NCBI GenBank assembly: GCA_016125975.1
Contig: JAEFCZ010000042.1
Coordinates: 52,618 to 116,617 of the forward strand
Reading direction: 5' to 3'
Length of the DNA: 64,000 nt
DNA from: Candidatus Nitrosopumilus sp.
Lineage (GTDB): Archaea > Thermoproteota > Nitrososphaeria > Nitrososphaerales > Nitrosopumilaceae
Every line of letters starts with the position of its first letter. The first letter of the stretch is position 1. This document shows, in pieces, positions 47,154 through 55,629 of the stretch. The position numbers and the translations under genes were made by a program. Under the pieces are notes generated by a model, which saw nothing but the letters and a program-made list of their open reading frames with translations, ran no database searches and had not been told where the DNA came from.

Positions 47154-47489
47154 TTATTTTACCTCAAAGGAAAAGCTGATCAAATTTGGTGTTAATTCTG
47201 TCATGTTAACTTTGGTCAACAAAACATTCTCAATAACTGTGAATAAAAACCCTTCAAGAAATAAAGAATATTTTTTGTTTACATTGTGATGAATGGTATA
47301 GTAATATGTGCCCATATTGGAATTCTTTCTAAACTCCCCTTGTGTGCTTAGCCACAGTTCTAAAAAATTGATAAAGCTAGTTGCATCTAGTTCTTGAAAA
47401 AAATAAACTACAAACTCTTTGATTACTAGTTGGCCCAATTGTGCTGCATCTTGTACTATTGCATCTTCTGGTATTCGTGAGAGCCACAT
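47154..47489 (-). CDS. Hypothetical protein, possible C-terminal fragment
   Basis: The 111-aa frame ends exactly where the GT39 gene begins. It contains protein-like sequence (FINFLELWLSTQGEFRKNSN, YYTIHHNVNKKYSLFLEGFL) but no signal or recognisable N-terminal domain. Its first 17 bp lie inside the DUF4258 remnant on the other strand. It may be the tail of a gene cut by that insertion. Confidence 0.5.
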   Translation of the reverse strand: MWLSRIPEDAIVQDAAQLGQLVIKEFVVYFFQELDATSFINFLELWLSTQGEFRKNSNMGTYYYTIHHNVNKKYSLFLEGFLFTVIENVLLTKVNMTELTPNLISFSFEVK

Positions 47490-47696
47490 TCTAAGAATCG
47501 TTCGTGATCCTATCGAAACTGTTTACGACGAGGAACGCAGCAACTACAAGAGTTTTGGAACAGGGATGACCCTCCAGTTAAAGAGCAACCGTATTTGCTA
47601 ATTGTGCATAATACCCTTAATAACAGGATAATGGTTATTACTTCTATGTGGAAAGGAAAAGGAGGTCTAAAGATTCATGGTTTCAGTAAGGTATGA
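47473..47696 (+). pseudogene. DUF4258-like toxin remnant, frameshifted
   Basis: One frame reads SHILRIVRDPIETVYDEERS (from 47473), and the next frame continues DDPPVKEQPYLLIVHNTLNN and WKGKGGLKIHGFSKV to a TGA at 47694. The join lies near 47565. The pattern (HILxRVxDPIETVY, then a VITSMWKG strand) is that of DUF4258-type proteins, which often sit just upstream of DUF2283 as a presumed toxin-antitoxin pair. No good start codon is seen. Confidence 0.6.
47661..47666 (+). promoter_or_regulatory. Strong Shine-Dalgarno of the DUF2283 gene
   Basis: GGAGGT lies 10 bp before the ATG at 47677, within the coding part of the DUF4258 remnant. It is one of very few strong ribosome-binding sites in the window, as expected for an internal gene of an operon. 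Confidence 0.7.
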
Positions 47697-47871
47697 TGAG
47701 CAAGCAAAGGCGCTTTATTTTCATATGACAAAAGGCAAGGTTGCAAAGACCGTGTCTCTTGGAAAAGACCAGTTCATAGACGTTGATAAAAAAGGAAAGA
47801 TGATTGGCCTTGAAGTTCTGCTACCCAACAAAATTCCAACTGAGGCAAAAAAAGTAATTCTAAACGCATAA
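47677..47871 (+). CDS. DUF2283 protein, probable antitoxin-like partner
   Basis: The 64-aa protein fits DUF2283: VSVRYDEQAKALYFHMTKGK, FIDVDKKGKMIGLEVLLPNK. These small proteins often follow DUF4258 genes; an antitoxin role is suggested by context only. Its start overlaps the end of the upstream remnant by 20 bp. It is intact while its partner is broken, as expected for the loss of a toxin. Confidence 0.85.
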   Translation: MVSVRYDEQAKALYFHMTKGKVAKTVSLGKDQFIDVDKKGKMIGLEVLLPNKIPTEAKKVILNA

Positions 47872-47921
47872 TTTTTCTAATTGATGTCAGAACAAACTAC
47901 AAAAACAGATGGTGATTGAAA

Positions 47922-49616
47922 ATGCCCTCTAAATATGACAAAGTATACCGATTTGATCTTATACAAGAACTAGTATCATATGATGAAAAAACACATCTGG
48001 CAAAATTCAAGCTAACTCCCAACCCAGAACGATATGAATGGAAGGCCATTGATGGCCAAAAGTATCTTTGCGACAAAATGGAACCATTTCGTTTTTCTGA
48101 AAATGTTTTTGCAGAAATGATGTTAGATATGAAAGGAAAAGCACTCTATTATGTAAAACCAGACATAGACAACATAGTTGACTATATTGAAAGCAGAGTA
48201 CCAAAAATTCGCAAGTTTCTAGCCAGTTCAGAGTCACACTATGAGTTTAAAGACAAATCAGAAGATTTTCTTCAATCCATGAGCAATGATGAAATGTCAT
48301 TTGTGATTTTATGTATTGATATTTTCGGTTCAACAAAACTCAGCGAGGAGTTATCTTCAGAGCAAAATTCAAAAATCATCCAAGTTTTTTCAAAAGAATT
48401 AGCTGCCATTGTTGATGCATATCAGGGATTTGTTCTCAAATATGTGGGAGATGGGCTTATTGCGTATTTTCCCAAGCCCAGTCAGTTGGGAATGGAGGAT
48501 AATGCAGTTGATTGTGCAGTTACAATGAAGTTTCTAATCGAAGATGGAATCAACAAGGTACTGGTTGAAAATGGTTTGCCGGAGCTAAAGTTCAGAATCG
48601 GCCTAGACACAGGCGAAGATATAGTAAGCACCATAGACGATGCAGCATCAAAGAAACACAAAGATCTCATCGGACTGACAATAAACTTTGCAGCCAAAAT
48701 TCAGAACTCAGCACAACCAAATCAAATTGTTATTGGTGAGTCAACAAAAAAGCAGCTTCACACCACTAGAAAAAGACTGTTTGAGGGTCATACGCCCAAG
48801 GATTGGAATTATCACCATGTTGATAAAAAGTCTGTTTATCAGCTATACTATCTGAGCAGTACTGTCAAGCCCCACAAACCTAAACCTTCGTCTGCCATTA
48901 GCGCAGATAATAATGGCAAGGACATTACAAATTCACGTTTTAGTTTGGAGCCCAGTGAGCAACAAAACATGTCAATTCAAAAATATTTCGACATGACAAA
49001 AAAACTAATCGATGACTTGCAATCCATTTCAAAAATTAATCCTTCACATGCAACTGATTTGAAAATATATGATAATTTTATCAAATTTTCAAATAGATGT
49101 CTTCATAGTAACATGACTATTGTAAACACCCTGTTAAATTCAGAAAAAGAATTTCTCAAAGATACTGAAAAATACGGATTTTCTGAAAAAACAATGCAGA
49201 ACATATATGATGTCACTGCAATCCATGATGCAGTTCGATTTTATTCTATGATCGAATTTGCACTAGGAACCTTACTAAAAGGCGTTATGTATCCTCCCAA
49301 TACGTACGCTAGTGGCACTGAAACATTAGAGAAAATAAGAGATATTATCAACACACTTCTTCCAAACAATACTTTTTTTTGGGATGAGATAGACATTACA
49401 TTCAAAAACGCACTAACGTTTGGCTGGTATTACATAAAAAATAAAGAGATGCTATACTTTGAAAACTCTCAACTCGACAACCCAAAACGCCTGCTTCAAT
49501 TAAATTTGGCAAAAAAATTAGAAAATCTCGAACCAATGACAATGGGAATTTTTTCGGCAGTAGGCAGATGGCCCAGAGACGATAATCCGGAATTTGACAA
49601 AATGGATGAGTTTTAG
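47922..49616 (+). CDS. Class III nucleotide (adenylate/guanylate) cyclase
   Basis: The 564-aa protein has a class III cyclase domain at about residues 120-320. FVILCIDIFGSTKLSEEL gives the first metal Asp, LKYVGDGLIAYFP the second, and FRIGLDTGEDI and GLTINFAAKIQNSAQPNQIV follow. The N-terminal 110 residues and the C-terminal 240 helical residues match nothing I know and may be sensor or effector parts. There is no membrane segment, so it is cytoplasmic. I chose the ATG at 47922 over a TTG two codons earlier. It lies downstream of DUF2283 by 50 bp. Confidence 0.88.
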   Translation: MPSKYDKVYRFDLIQELVSYDEKTHLAKFKLTPNPERYEWKAIDGQKYLCDKMEPFRFSENVFAEMMLDMKGKALYYVKPDIDNIVDYIESRVPKIRKFLASSESHYEFKDKSEDFLQSMSNDEMSFVILCIDIFGSTKLSEELSSEQNSKIIQVFSKELAAIVDAYQGFVLKYVGDGLIAYFPKPSQLGMEDNAVDCAVTMKFLIEDGINKVLVENGLPELKFRIGLDTGEDIVSTIDDAASKKHKDLIGLTINFAAKIQNSAQPNQIVIGESTKKQLHTTRKRLFEGHTPKDWNYHHVDKKSVYQLYYLSSTVKPHKPKPSSAISADNNGKDITNSRFSLEPSEQQNMSIQKYFDMTKKLIDDLQSISKINPSHATDLKIYDNFIKFSNRCLHSNMTIVNTLLNSEKEFLKDTEKYGFSEKTMQNIYDVTAIHDAVRFYSMIEFALGTLLKGVMYPPNTYASGTETLEKIRDIINTLLPNNTFFWDEIDITFKNALTFGWYYIKNKEMLYFENSQLDNPKRLLQLNLAKKLENLEPMTMGIFSAVGRWPRDDNPEFDKMDEF

Positions 49617-49741
49617 ACTAATGAAAATATGTGAGATAAAAACGGATTTGAGATTTAGATAAAACTAACACGCCACAAAAAATTCCTAATTGAAAATTCT
49701 ACAACCATTGATTAATTAATTTGTAGTATAACTACAATGCC

Positions 49742-50014
49742 ATGAAAGAAGAACTGTTTGAAAAAATTTGGCTTTCAGATAACAATTCTGTAATTTTCTT
49801 TTCAAAGCAAGAGGTTGACAGTTATTTGGATTCTACTTTGAATGATGATGATGCAAGTCCAACAGAATACTCTGCAGTTGGAGGGTTTAGGAAAGTAAAG
49901 CTTGCAAAAAGGCTTACAAAATCTGAAATTGCACAATTACCTGAGGATAAATTACTCAAACTAGTCACATATGATCCAACTCAAAAGTGGAGATATGATA
50001 ATACTCAACAATAA
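49742..50014 (+). CDS. Hypothetical protein, unknown
   Basis: The 90-aa protein has an N-terminal alpha/beta part (VIFFSKQEVDSYLDSTLNDD) and a Lys-rich C-terminal part (FRKVKLAKRLTKSEIAQLPE). A TATA-like TTAATTAATTTG is about 30 bp upstream. I recognise no family. Confidence 0.6.
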   Translation: MKEELFEKIWLSDNNSVIFFSKQEVDSYLDSTLNDDDASPTEYSAVGGFRKVKLAKRLTKSEIAQLPEDKLLKLVTYDPTQKWRYDNTQQ

Positions 50015-50423
50015 AACAAGTTACATTATTCGTTGAAGAATATTCCAACATAACTCAGTACCACAAATCACGCGACATTGATTTAATGAAATTGGGCAAG
50101 CAGATTGACATGTTTTGTGACAATCTTGAGAAAAATGTTGTAAATGATATTGACGCACAGATTACTTCTTAAGATACTCAAAGTCAAAAGTTTCGTTTTA
50201 GATGTATAGGCAAATCAAAAACTTTATGATCCGTCTCAATGATTTTTGCTGAATCCAAAAGTAAAGACATGAAAAAATCTGTTCTATTTCTTCTGTGCGT
50301 TATTAGTTGGTAATGACTTGCGTAATGATGTAAGTTTGTTGGCGAATTTAAGGCAAATAACCAAAGGATGAACTAGCTTGTTTTAACTCTGCTTCAAATT
50401 CTTCAACATCTTCACGGTCCACA
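50015..50423. other. Degenerate stretch without an intact gene
   Basis: From about 50012 a plus-strand frame without a start codon reads IKQVTLFVEEYSNITQYHKS and continues to a TAA near 50171, probably a gene remnant. On the minus strand about 25 codons at 50358-50435 read VDREDVEEFEAELKQASSSF. The rest shows nothing recognisable. Confidence 0.4.
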
Positions 50424-50615
50424 GACTATAGTAGATTTGAATTGATTCCCAAATCGCTTAAGAAGCGGTACCCGGATCTTGATAACCTGTTGCGAGTTGA
50501 GGTAAACAAGAACTGGCGTTTATTGTACACTTTGGTCGGATGGCCACAAAACAAAACAGTGCATGTCTTGATGGCCATGCCCCACAAAGAATATGACAGA
50601 CTGTTTGGCTATTGA
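50424..50615 (+). pseudogene. RelE/ParE-type toxin remnant, N-terminus missing
   Basis: The frame reads FELIPKSLKKRYPDLDNLLR, then EVNKNWRLLYTLVGWPQNKT and MPHKEYDRLFGY. The last motif, preceded by a WRLLYTLVG strand, is typical of archaeal RelE-like mRNA interferases. The frame is open upstream to a stop near 50358 but has no start codon. It ends 1 bp from the convergent winged-helix gene. Confidence 0.65.
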
Positions 50616-50909
50616 TTACTTCTTCAATGGAACTGAGTTCTTTTGCAAATCAACTAGTCCTGGCTTGTTTCTTGCAAATATCCAGAACACTGCACCGTTC
50701 TTGTCGTATGCAATTTTGTTTGATTCTTCTAAATACACCAGAACTTTCCTGAAGGTTGCATGCTGTACGCCACGTGGCAATGCGTTATACAGTTCTGTTG
50801 CAGTTCTAAAATCGTGATTTGACTCTATTGTCTGCTCTATCATCTGTATGGTATCCAGATTAGGGCTATGGGTCCTCTTCTTTGTTGCAACAGTAGTACT
50901 TTCACTCAT
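50616..50909 (-). CDS. Small winged-helix protein, probable autoregulated DNA-binding protein
   Basis: The 97-aa protein has a winged-helix pattern in residues 18-78 (TIQMIEQTIESNHDFRTATE, ATFRKVLVYLEESNKIAYDK) and an aromatic wing GAVFWIFARN. The N-terminal tail is Thr/Ser/Lys-rich. Just upstream are three dyads centred 13 bp apart over the TATA region, so it may repress itself. The target is unknown. Confidence 0.7.
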   Translation of the reverse strand: MSESTTVATKKRTHSPNLDTIQMIEQTIESNHDFRTATELYNALPRGVQHATFRKVLVYLEESNKIAYDKNGAVFWIFARNKPGLVDLQKNSVPLKK

Positions 50910-50915
50910 ACAGTA

Positions 50916-50950
50916 TAATGTACATTATTGTATATATACATTAGTGTACA
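50916..50950. promoter_or_regulatory. Triple dyad over the TATA box of the winged-helix gene
   Basis: TAATGTACATTA (50916-50927) and TGTATATATACA (50929-50940) are perfect palindromes, and a TGTACA core follows at 50945-50950. The centres at 50921.5, 50934.5 and 50947.5 are exactly 13 bp apart. The middle palindrome includes the likely TATA box. The array suggests cooperative binding of a dimeric repressor. Confidence 0.65.
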
Positions 50951-51263
50951 TGACTAGGCGATACAGTCTCATTAATTGAGCATGGTTACTAATATCGTAT
51001 GATGATCGAAATGTTAGATAATAATTCCAATACCAGTTGCTTGTCGATGCTGCTCATCTAGCAAGATTTGAAAAATGTTAGCTTCAAATCGCGCTGGGAG
51101 AGCGATTTGTCAGATCACATTGACACCCCGACTATAATTAGGCATAATTTTGTTGGCTTGCGCGCCAAATACTGTTTACCGAGTATTGGCTTAGTTTTAG
51201 ATTCAACTCCACGAAGATTCAGTATCCTTTTGTGGTCAAAAATGGATGTATTTAGACTTAAAA
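50951..51263. other. Gene-free spacer with one perfect hairpin
   Basis: No credible gene is seen. CAAATCGC (51085-51092) and GCGATTTG (51102-51109) form a perfect 8-bp stem with a 9-nt loop. The local GC is higher than in the flanking DNA, and a minus-strand frame of about 25 codons (QYLARKPTKLCLIIVGVS) may be a remnant. Confidence 0.4.
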
Positions 51264-52799
51264 TTATAATTTATTGTTTTGATGAACGATTTTATCAGTA
51301 ATTGAAACAATAGATTGAAAATCATCTTGAATTGGAGCATATTTTGCAAATTCAACCAAGCTTGCAATTCTGAAACATTTCTCAATATCAAAAACAGAAT
51401 AGATCTCACTTGGAACGTATTTCAAGATCTCTTCATTTGTTACTTCTTTATTGAGATTTAACTCATATCTCAAAAATAATCTAAGAGCTTGGTTGACCTT
51501 CCCATAGGCGTCTTTGTAATTTTTTTCTTCAAAATGCTGTTTGCCTTCTTTGATCAGTTTTTCTGCTTCAGTAACATGATCAAATGGTTGTTGTTTTATT
51601 ACTGAAAGTGGAGCTGATGGGATTTTGCTCTTTGGTTTTAGTCGTCTGTACAGAATGTAAGCTACTGTAGCAATTGCAACCATAGCAACATACAGCCAGT
51701 ATATCCAGTTTGGATTGTCATTTTGTTGTTCTAAAGAGACATCCACAAGAGTACCGTCTTCAAATTCCCCAATTATTTTAGCAGTTTGATTATCTTCGTT
51801 TTGATATGTTATTTCAACAGTTGTTTGGTCAGAATCATGCAAAAACTCTACATTCTGTTCGGTAAATCCATCTAGTCTTAGTTGCTCATCATATTGCTGA
51901 AAAGTTGGATCTGATCTAAGTTGTTCCAACATTTGTTCTGTTTCTTGCTGTGTTTGAGACTGAATCTCATCAATTGTATTATTAGTCATACTGCCTTGAA
52001 GATTTGCCCATTCTCCTTGCTCGTTTTGGTAATCAATTTGGAAATTACCTGTAGAGTTTGTTGCAGGATCAAGATTGCCTCCTGTGACATTATATCCCTG
52101 CTCTAGGAGTTCTTGATGAAATTCCTGAAATTGCTCATTTGTGGCCAATGCGTTCTCAAATTCTTGGCGTAATTGGTTCTCGTCTTCAAGTTGTTCGTAG
52201 ATTTGCTGTTTTAATGAGGAACTGTCCTGAGGGATTTGGTTGTTTTGCAGGCGTTGCTGTGGATCAGATGATATGAGAGGGGATTGCATCATTTCATCTA
52301 GACGTTGTTGTACTGATTGAGATGGGTTGGAGGTGTTTTGTTGGGAAGATTGTTGGGTTGTGCTTTGCATTTGGTTTTGTTGGTTATTTTTTTGTGATTC
52401 ATCAGAGACAAATTCAATTATAAATGGTTCTAGAGTTGCAATCAGATCACCACCGTCATTGTAACGATAACTTAGCTCTACAGAAAGCTTGAGAGGAGAC
52501 TCTGAAGTACCAAAATCAAGTGGAATTACTTGTTCTCCTGAATCAACAGGAAAGGAAGACGATCTAGTATTTGATTGAGAGATCTGTGTATTTCCTTGTG
52601 TTATATGTTGAACAATGGAATGTTGTAGCATTCCATTTATTTGATTTTCATATTTGTTATCAACAGTTAATGGCACTATTGCATTTTCTCCTACCAGAAA
52701 ATAATATGCAGATTGATCTATAGACATTACAACTTCTTGTGCAAAAGCAATTGGAATAGACATCAAAAGAAAGGATATGAGAAATAACTGCTTTATCAT
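51264..52799 (-). CDS. Gln-rich secreted membrane protein with BatD-like C-terminal domain, cluster B
   Basis: The 511-aa protein has a signal peptide (FLISFLLMSIPIAFA), a beta domain, a strongly Gln/Asn/Ser-rich linker (about residues 135-235), a second extracellular part, one membrane helix (WLYVAMVAIATVAYILY, about 368-384), and a cytoplasmic helical domain (EAEKLIKEGKQHFEEKNYKD and on). The last domain resembles the C-terminus of the gene at 14074-15429. It overlaps the VWA gene by 4 bp (ATGA). It is the likely cluster B counterpart of the cluster A membrane protein. Confidence 0.78.
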   Translation of the reverse strand: MIKQLFLISFLLMSIPIAFAQEVVMSIDQSAYYFLVGENAIVPLTVDNKYENQINGMLQHSIVQHITQGNTQISQSNTRSSSFPVDSGEQVIPLDFGTSESPLKLSVELSYRYNDGGDLIATLEPFIIEFVSDESQKNNQQNQMQSTTQQSSQQNTSNPSQSVQQRLDEMMQSPLISSDPQQRLQNNQIPQDSSSLKQQIYEQLEDENQLRQEFENALATNEQFQEFHQELLEQGYNVTGGNLDPATNSTGNFQIDYQNEQGEWANLQGSMTNNTIDEIQSQTQQETEQMLEQLRSDPTFQQYDEQLRLDGFTEQNVEFLHDSDQTTVEITYQNEDNQTAKIIGEFEDGTLVDVSLEQQNDNPNWIYWLYVAMVAIATVAYILYRRLKPKSKIPSAPLSVIKQQPFDHVTEAEKLIKEGKQHFEEKNYKDAYGKVNQALRLFLRYELNLNKEVTNEEILKYVPSEIYSVFDIEKCFRIASLVEFAKYAPIQDDFQSIVSITDKIVHQNNKL

Positions 52800-53746
52800 T
52801 GTATTATTCTACCTCGCCCATATCTCATGTACAGCTGTACAAAAAACAGACCAAGTGCAGCTACAAACATCCAATCTTTGATACTGGTTTCTTCTTCCTC
52901 ACGTTCAATATCCTCACTGATGTTTCTGTAAATATCATCAAGGGTTTGCGAATCTATTGACTTGAAATATTCTCCTCCAGTTTGATCAGCTATTGCCTTT
53001 AGAGTTGCCTCATCAAGCTCAGCATATTGTGCCCTGCCAAAGAAATCATATCCCAAAACTACTTTCTCTTCTGAACCCAGTCCGATTGCATATACCTGAA
53101 TGTCATTTAGTTTGGCAAATGCAATTGCCTCTCTAGGCGTAATTACGCCTGCATTATTGACACCATCACTTAGTAAAATTACAACTTTTTTCTTGTTTGG
53201 AACAGATGACGCCATATCTATTCCAAGACTCAAGCCATCACCTATCGCAGTCTTACCGTCTCTTGGGGAGATGTCTTCAAGTTTGTCTATGACCTTGTCT
53301 TTGTATGGACTAAGATAGGCTGCAGTAGTAGCTCCTGTTTCAAATGTGATTATTCCTGCGTTATCTTTTGGTTGTAATGATTCAAGAAGTATCTTGGCTG
53401 AACTTTTTGCAGACTCTAATCTGTTTGGAAAATAATCAGTTGCCTGCATGCTTCCAGACACATCAAGTACGAGTATTACATTGACTCCTTCTTTTGTTTG
53501 CTCTAATGGAATATGAGGATCTGCAAATCCAAGTATCATTAGAACTACAACGCCAATTGAGATGTAAAATAACAAGGAATCACGTTTTGTGCGTTTTTTG
53601 TTCCCTATTGCAGATTTTATGTAGGATAAATTGCTAAACTTTATCGCAGCTTTTCTCTTATTTTGTAAGACTCTGTAATATAACAAAAACAAACCAGGTA
53701 TCAGCAAAAGAAAAAGTAAAATTACTTCATTGTTGAATCCAGCCAT
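52796..53746 (-). CDS. VWA-domain membrane protein (BatA/BatB-like), cluster B
   Basis: The protein has 316 aa like its cluster A paralogue, with two N-terminal membrane helices, a complete MIDAS motif DVSGS at residues 95-99 (cluster A has DGSES), SDGVNNAGVITPREAIAFAK, and a C-terminal membrane helix (WMFVAALGLFFVQLYMRYG). The gene lies 6 bp after DUF58 and overlaps the next gene by 4 bp. Confidence 0.93.
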   Translation of the reverse strand: MAGFNNEVILLFLLLIPGLFLLYYRVLQNKRKAAIKFSNLSYIKSAIGNKKRTKRDSLLFYISIGVVVLMILGFADPHIPLEQTKEGVNVILVLDVSGSMQATDYFPNRLESAKSSAKILLESLQPKDNAGIITFETGATTAAYLSPYKDKVIDKLEDISPRDGKTAIGDGLSLGIDMASSVPNKKKVVILLSDGVNNAGVITPREAIAFAKLNDIQVYAIGLGSEEKVVLGYDFFGRAQYAELDEATLKAIADQTGGEYFKSIDSQTLDDIYRNISEDIEREEEETSIKDWMFVAALGLFFVQLYMRYGRGRIIQ

Positions 53747-53752
53747 AAATCA

Positions 53753-54622
53753 TCATCTCCTCTTTTTGAAAAATTTCTTCAGCACTACTCCATAATCCTG
53801 CTCAGTAGACATTGAAACAGTATCTATCCTAATTTTTTTTAGTTCAGATAGCAGATGTCTTTCTTTTTCTCTAATCAAATTGGAATAATTGTTTCTAAAT
53901 TCCACATCAGAGGTATCAACTAGAATTTGTTCTCCTGTCTCCTCATCTTCTAACTCAATTAGGCCAACATCAGGAATTTTCAATTCCCTCTGATCAGAGA
54001 TTTTAAGAGCTATGACATCATGTCTCTTTCTTAGGATTTTGAGTGGTTTTAGAAACTTGGTCTCATCAATAAAATCAGAAACCACAAAAATTATGCTCTT
54101 TCTCTTGATTGTCTTTGAGATATGAATTAGTGCATTTTCTAGGTTTGTTTGCACAGATCTAGGCGTAAATGACACTATTGCACCCAGAGAATACAACAAA
54201 TGTTTTCTACCTGTGCGTGCTGGAATGAATTTTTCAACAGATTCAGTGATTAGAAAAGAGCCAATTTTGTCATTGTTTCTCAATGCTGCAAACATTAGAC
54301 TGGCAATAATTTCAAGGGATTTGTTCTTCTTTGAAATATTTGTTCCAAAACTTCCAGAACCAGACATATCAATTACAAAATAAACATGAAGAACCCTTTC
54401 TTCAATGAATTCTTTTATGAATGGACTGTTAAATCTGGCAGTAACTTTCCAATCAATTGCCCTAACGTCATCTCCTGCTCGATAGTCTCTTATTTCAGAA
54501 AATTCTATGCCTTGTCCCTTAAAGATAGAATTGTAATTTCCAGAAAAAAGTCCATCAACAAGATGTCTTGTAGAAAATTCCAATTTTTTTACTTGACTTA
54601 GAATTTCTTTTGTATGATTCAA
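53753..54622 (-). CDS. DUF58 domain protein, cluster B
   Basis: The 289-aa protein contains SGNYNSIFKGQGIEFSEIRD and YRAGDDVRAIDWKVTARFNS, followed by a VWA-like fold from VYFVIDMSGS. It is paralogous to 16354-17226 along its whole length and one residue shorter. It is 19 bp after moxR. Confidence 0.93.
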   Translation of the reverse strand: MNHTKEILSQVKKLEFSTRHLVDGLFSGNYNSIFKGQGIEFSEIRDYRAGDDVRAIDWKVTARFNSPFIKEFIEERVLHVYFVIDMSGSGSFGTNISKKNKSLEIIASLMFAALRNNDKIGSFLITESVEKFIPARTGRKHLLYSLGAIVSFTPRSVQTNLENALIHISKTIKRKSIIFVVSDFIDETKFLKPLKILRKRHDVIALKISDQRELKIPDVGLIELEDEETGEQILVDTSDVEFRNNYSNLIREKERHLLSELKKIRIDTVSMSTEQDYGVVLKKFFKKRR

Positions 54623-54641
54623 TTCAAATCACCAAGAGGAG

Positions 54642-55628
54642 TTATGGAACCGTTATTTTATCAAGAATTTTAGTAAGAATATCATCAGAGGTGATTTCTT
54701 CAGCTTCTGCCTCATATGTTAGTAAGATTCTATGTCTTAACACATCATGTGCTATGTCTTGTACGTCTTTTGGAATAACATATCCACGACCATGTAACAA
54801 TGCATTTGCCTTTGCACCCAAAGTTAACCAAATTGAAGCTCTAGGAGATGCACCAAATTCTATTTTATCAGAAAGATCTAGACCATAATCTGATGGATTT
54901 CTTGTTGCATCTATAATATCTGTAATATAATCACGTATTTTTTCATCAGCATAAATTTTTGGAACAAAGTTTTGCATTTGAACTAGTTCAGAAACAGACA
55001 GGGTTTTTGATGCATTATGAGATATTCCTTCAGTAAATCTGTGAATGATTTCGGATTCCTGTTTTTTAGTAGGATATGAAATCAAAAGCTTGAACATGAA
55101 TCTGTCTACTTGAGCTTCAGGTAGTCTATACGTTCCCTCGGATTCCACTGGATTTTGAGTGGCCATAACAAAAAAAGGCTCTTCAATACTGTGTGTTTCA
55201 CCCTGAATACTAACCTGATTTTCTTGCATTGCCTCTAGCAATGCAGATTGCACCTTTGGAGGGGCACGATTTATCTCATCAGCTAGAACAAAATTAGAAA
55301 AAATTGGACCTTTGATAGTACTAAAGGAAGCAGAATTGTGATCATAAACTTTAGTTCCAATAATATCTGCAGGCAACAAGTCAGGTGTGAATTGTAATCG
55401 AACAAATTTTGAATCAATACAATCAGACAGTGTTTTAATCAAGAGTGTTTTTGCTAATCCAGGAACTCCTTCAAGTAAGACATGTCCTTGAGATAATAAT
55501 GCGACAAGTATCTTTTCTACTATTTGATCTTGCCCCACAATGACAGTTTTGATTTCATCAGAAATTTTTTGTAAAGAATTTGAGAAATTTTTTGCAGTGT
55601 TTGTTAACACATCAATCTCTTGACTCAT
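54642..55628 (-). CDS. MoxR-family AAA+ ATPase, cluster B
   Basis: The 328-aa ATPase has Walker A GVPGLAKT at residues 54-61, LADEINRAPPKVQSALLEAM, ATQNPVESEGTYRLPEAQVD, and GASPRASIWL. It is a full-length paralogue of 17229-18251. It begins 1 bp after the gene at 55630-56187, so that gene heads the operon. Confidence 0.95.
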   Translation of the reverse strand: MSQEIDVLTNTAKNFSNSLQKISDEIKTVIVGQDQIVEKILVALLSQGHVLLEGVPGLAKTLLIKTLSDCIDSKFVRLQFTPDLLPADIIGTKVYDHNSASFSTIKGPIFSNFVLADEINRAPPKVQSALLEAMQENQVSIQGETHSIEEPFFVMATQNPVESEGTYRLPEAQVDRFMFKLLISYPTKKQESEIIHRFTEGISHNASKTLSVSELVQMQNFVPKIYADEKIRDYITDIIDATRNPSDYGLDLSDKIEFGASPRASIWLTLGAKANALLHGRGYVIPKDVQDIAHDVLRHRILLTYEAEAEEITSDDILTKILDKITVP

Positions 55629-55629
55629 T

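Noticed and set aside
33024..51263. Integrated element with attachment sites flanking the tRNA-bounded island
   Set aside because: I looked for a second copy of the tRNA 3' end downstream and for an integrase gene and found neither, so only a decayed island is claimed.
51068..51301. Plus-strand 77-aa frame in the spacer before cluster B
   Set aside because: It spans the 8-bp hairpin and runs into the end of the opposing gene; no domain or start signal supports it.
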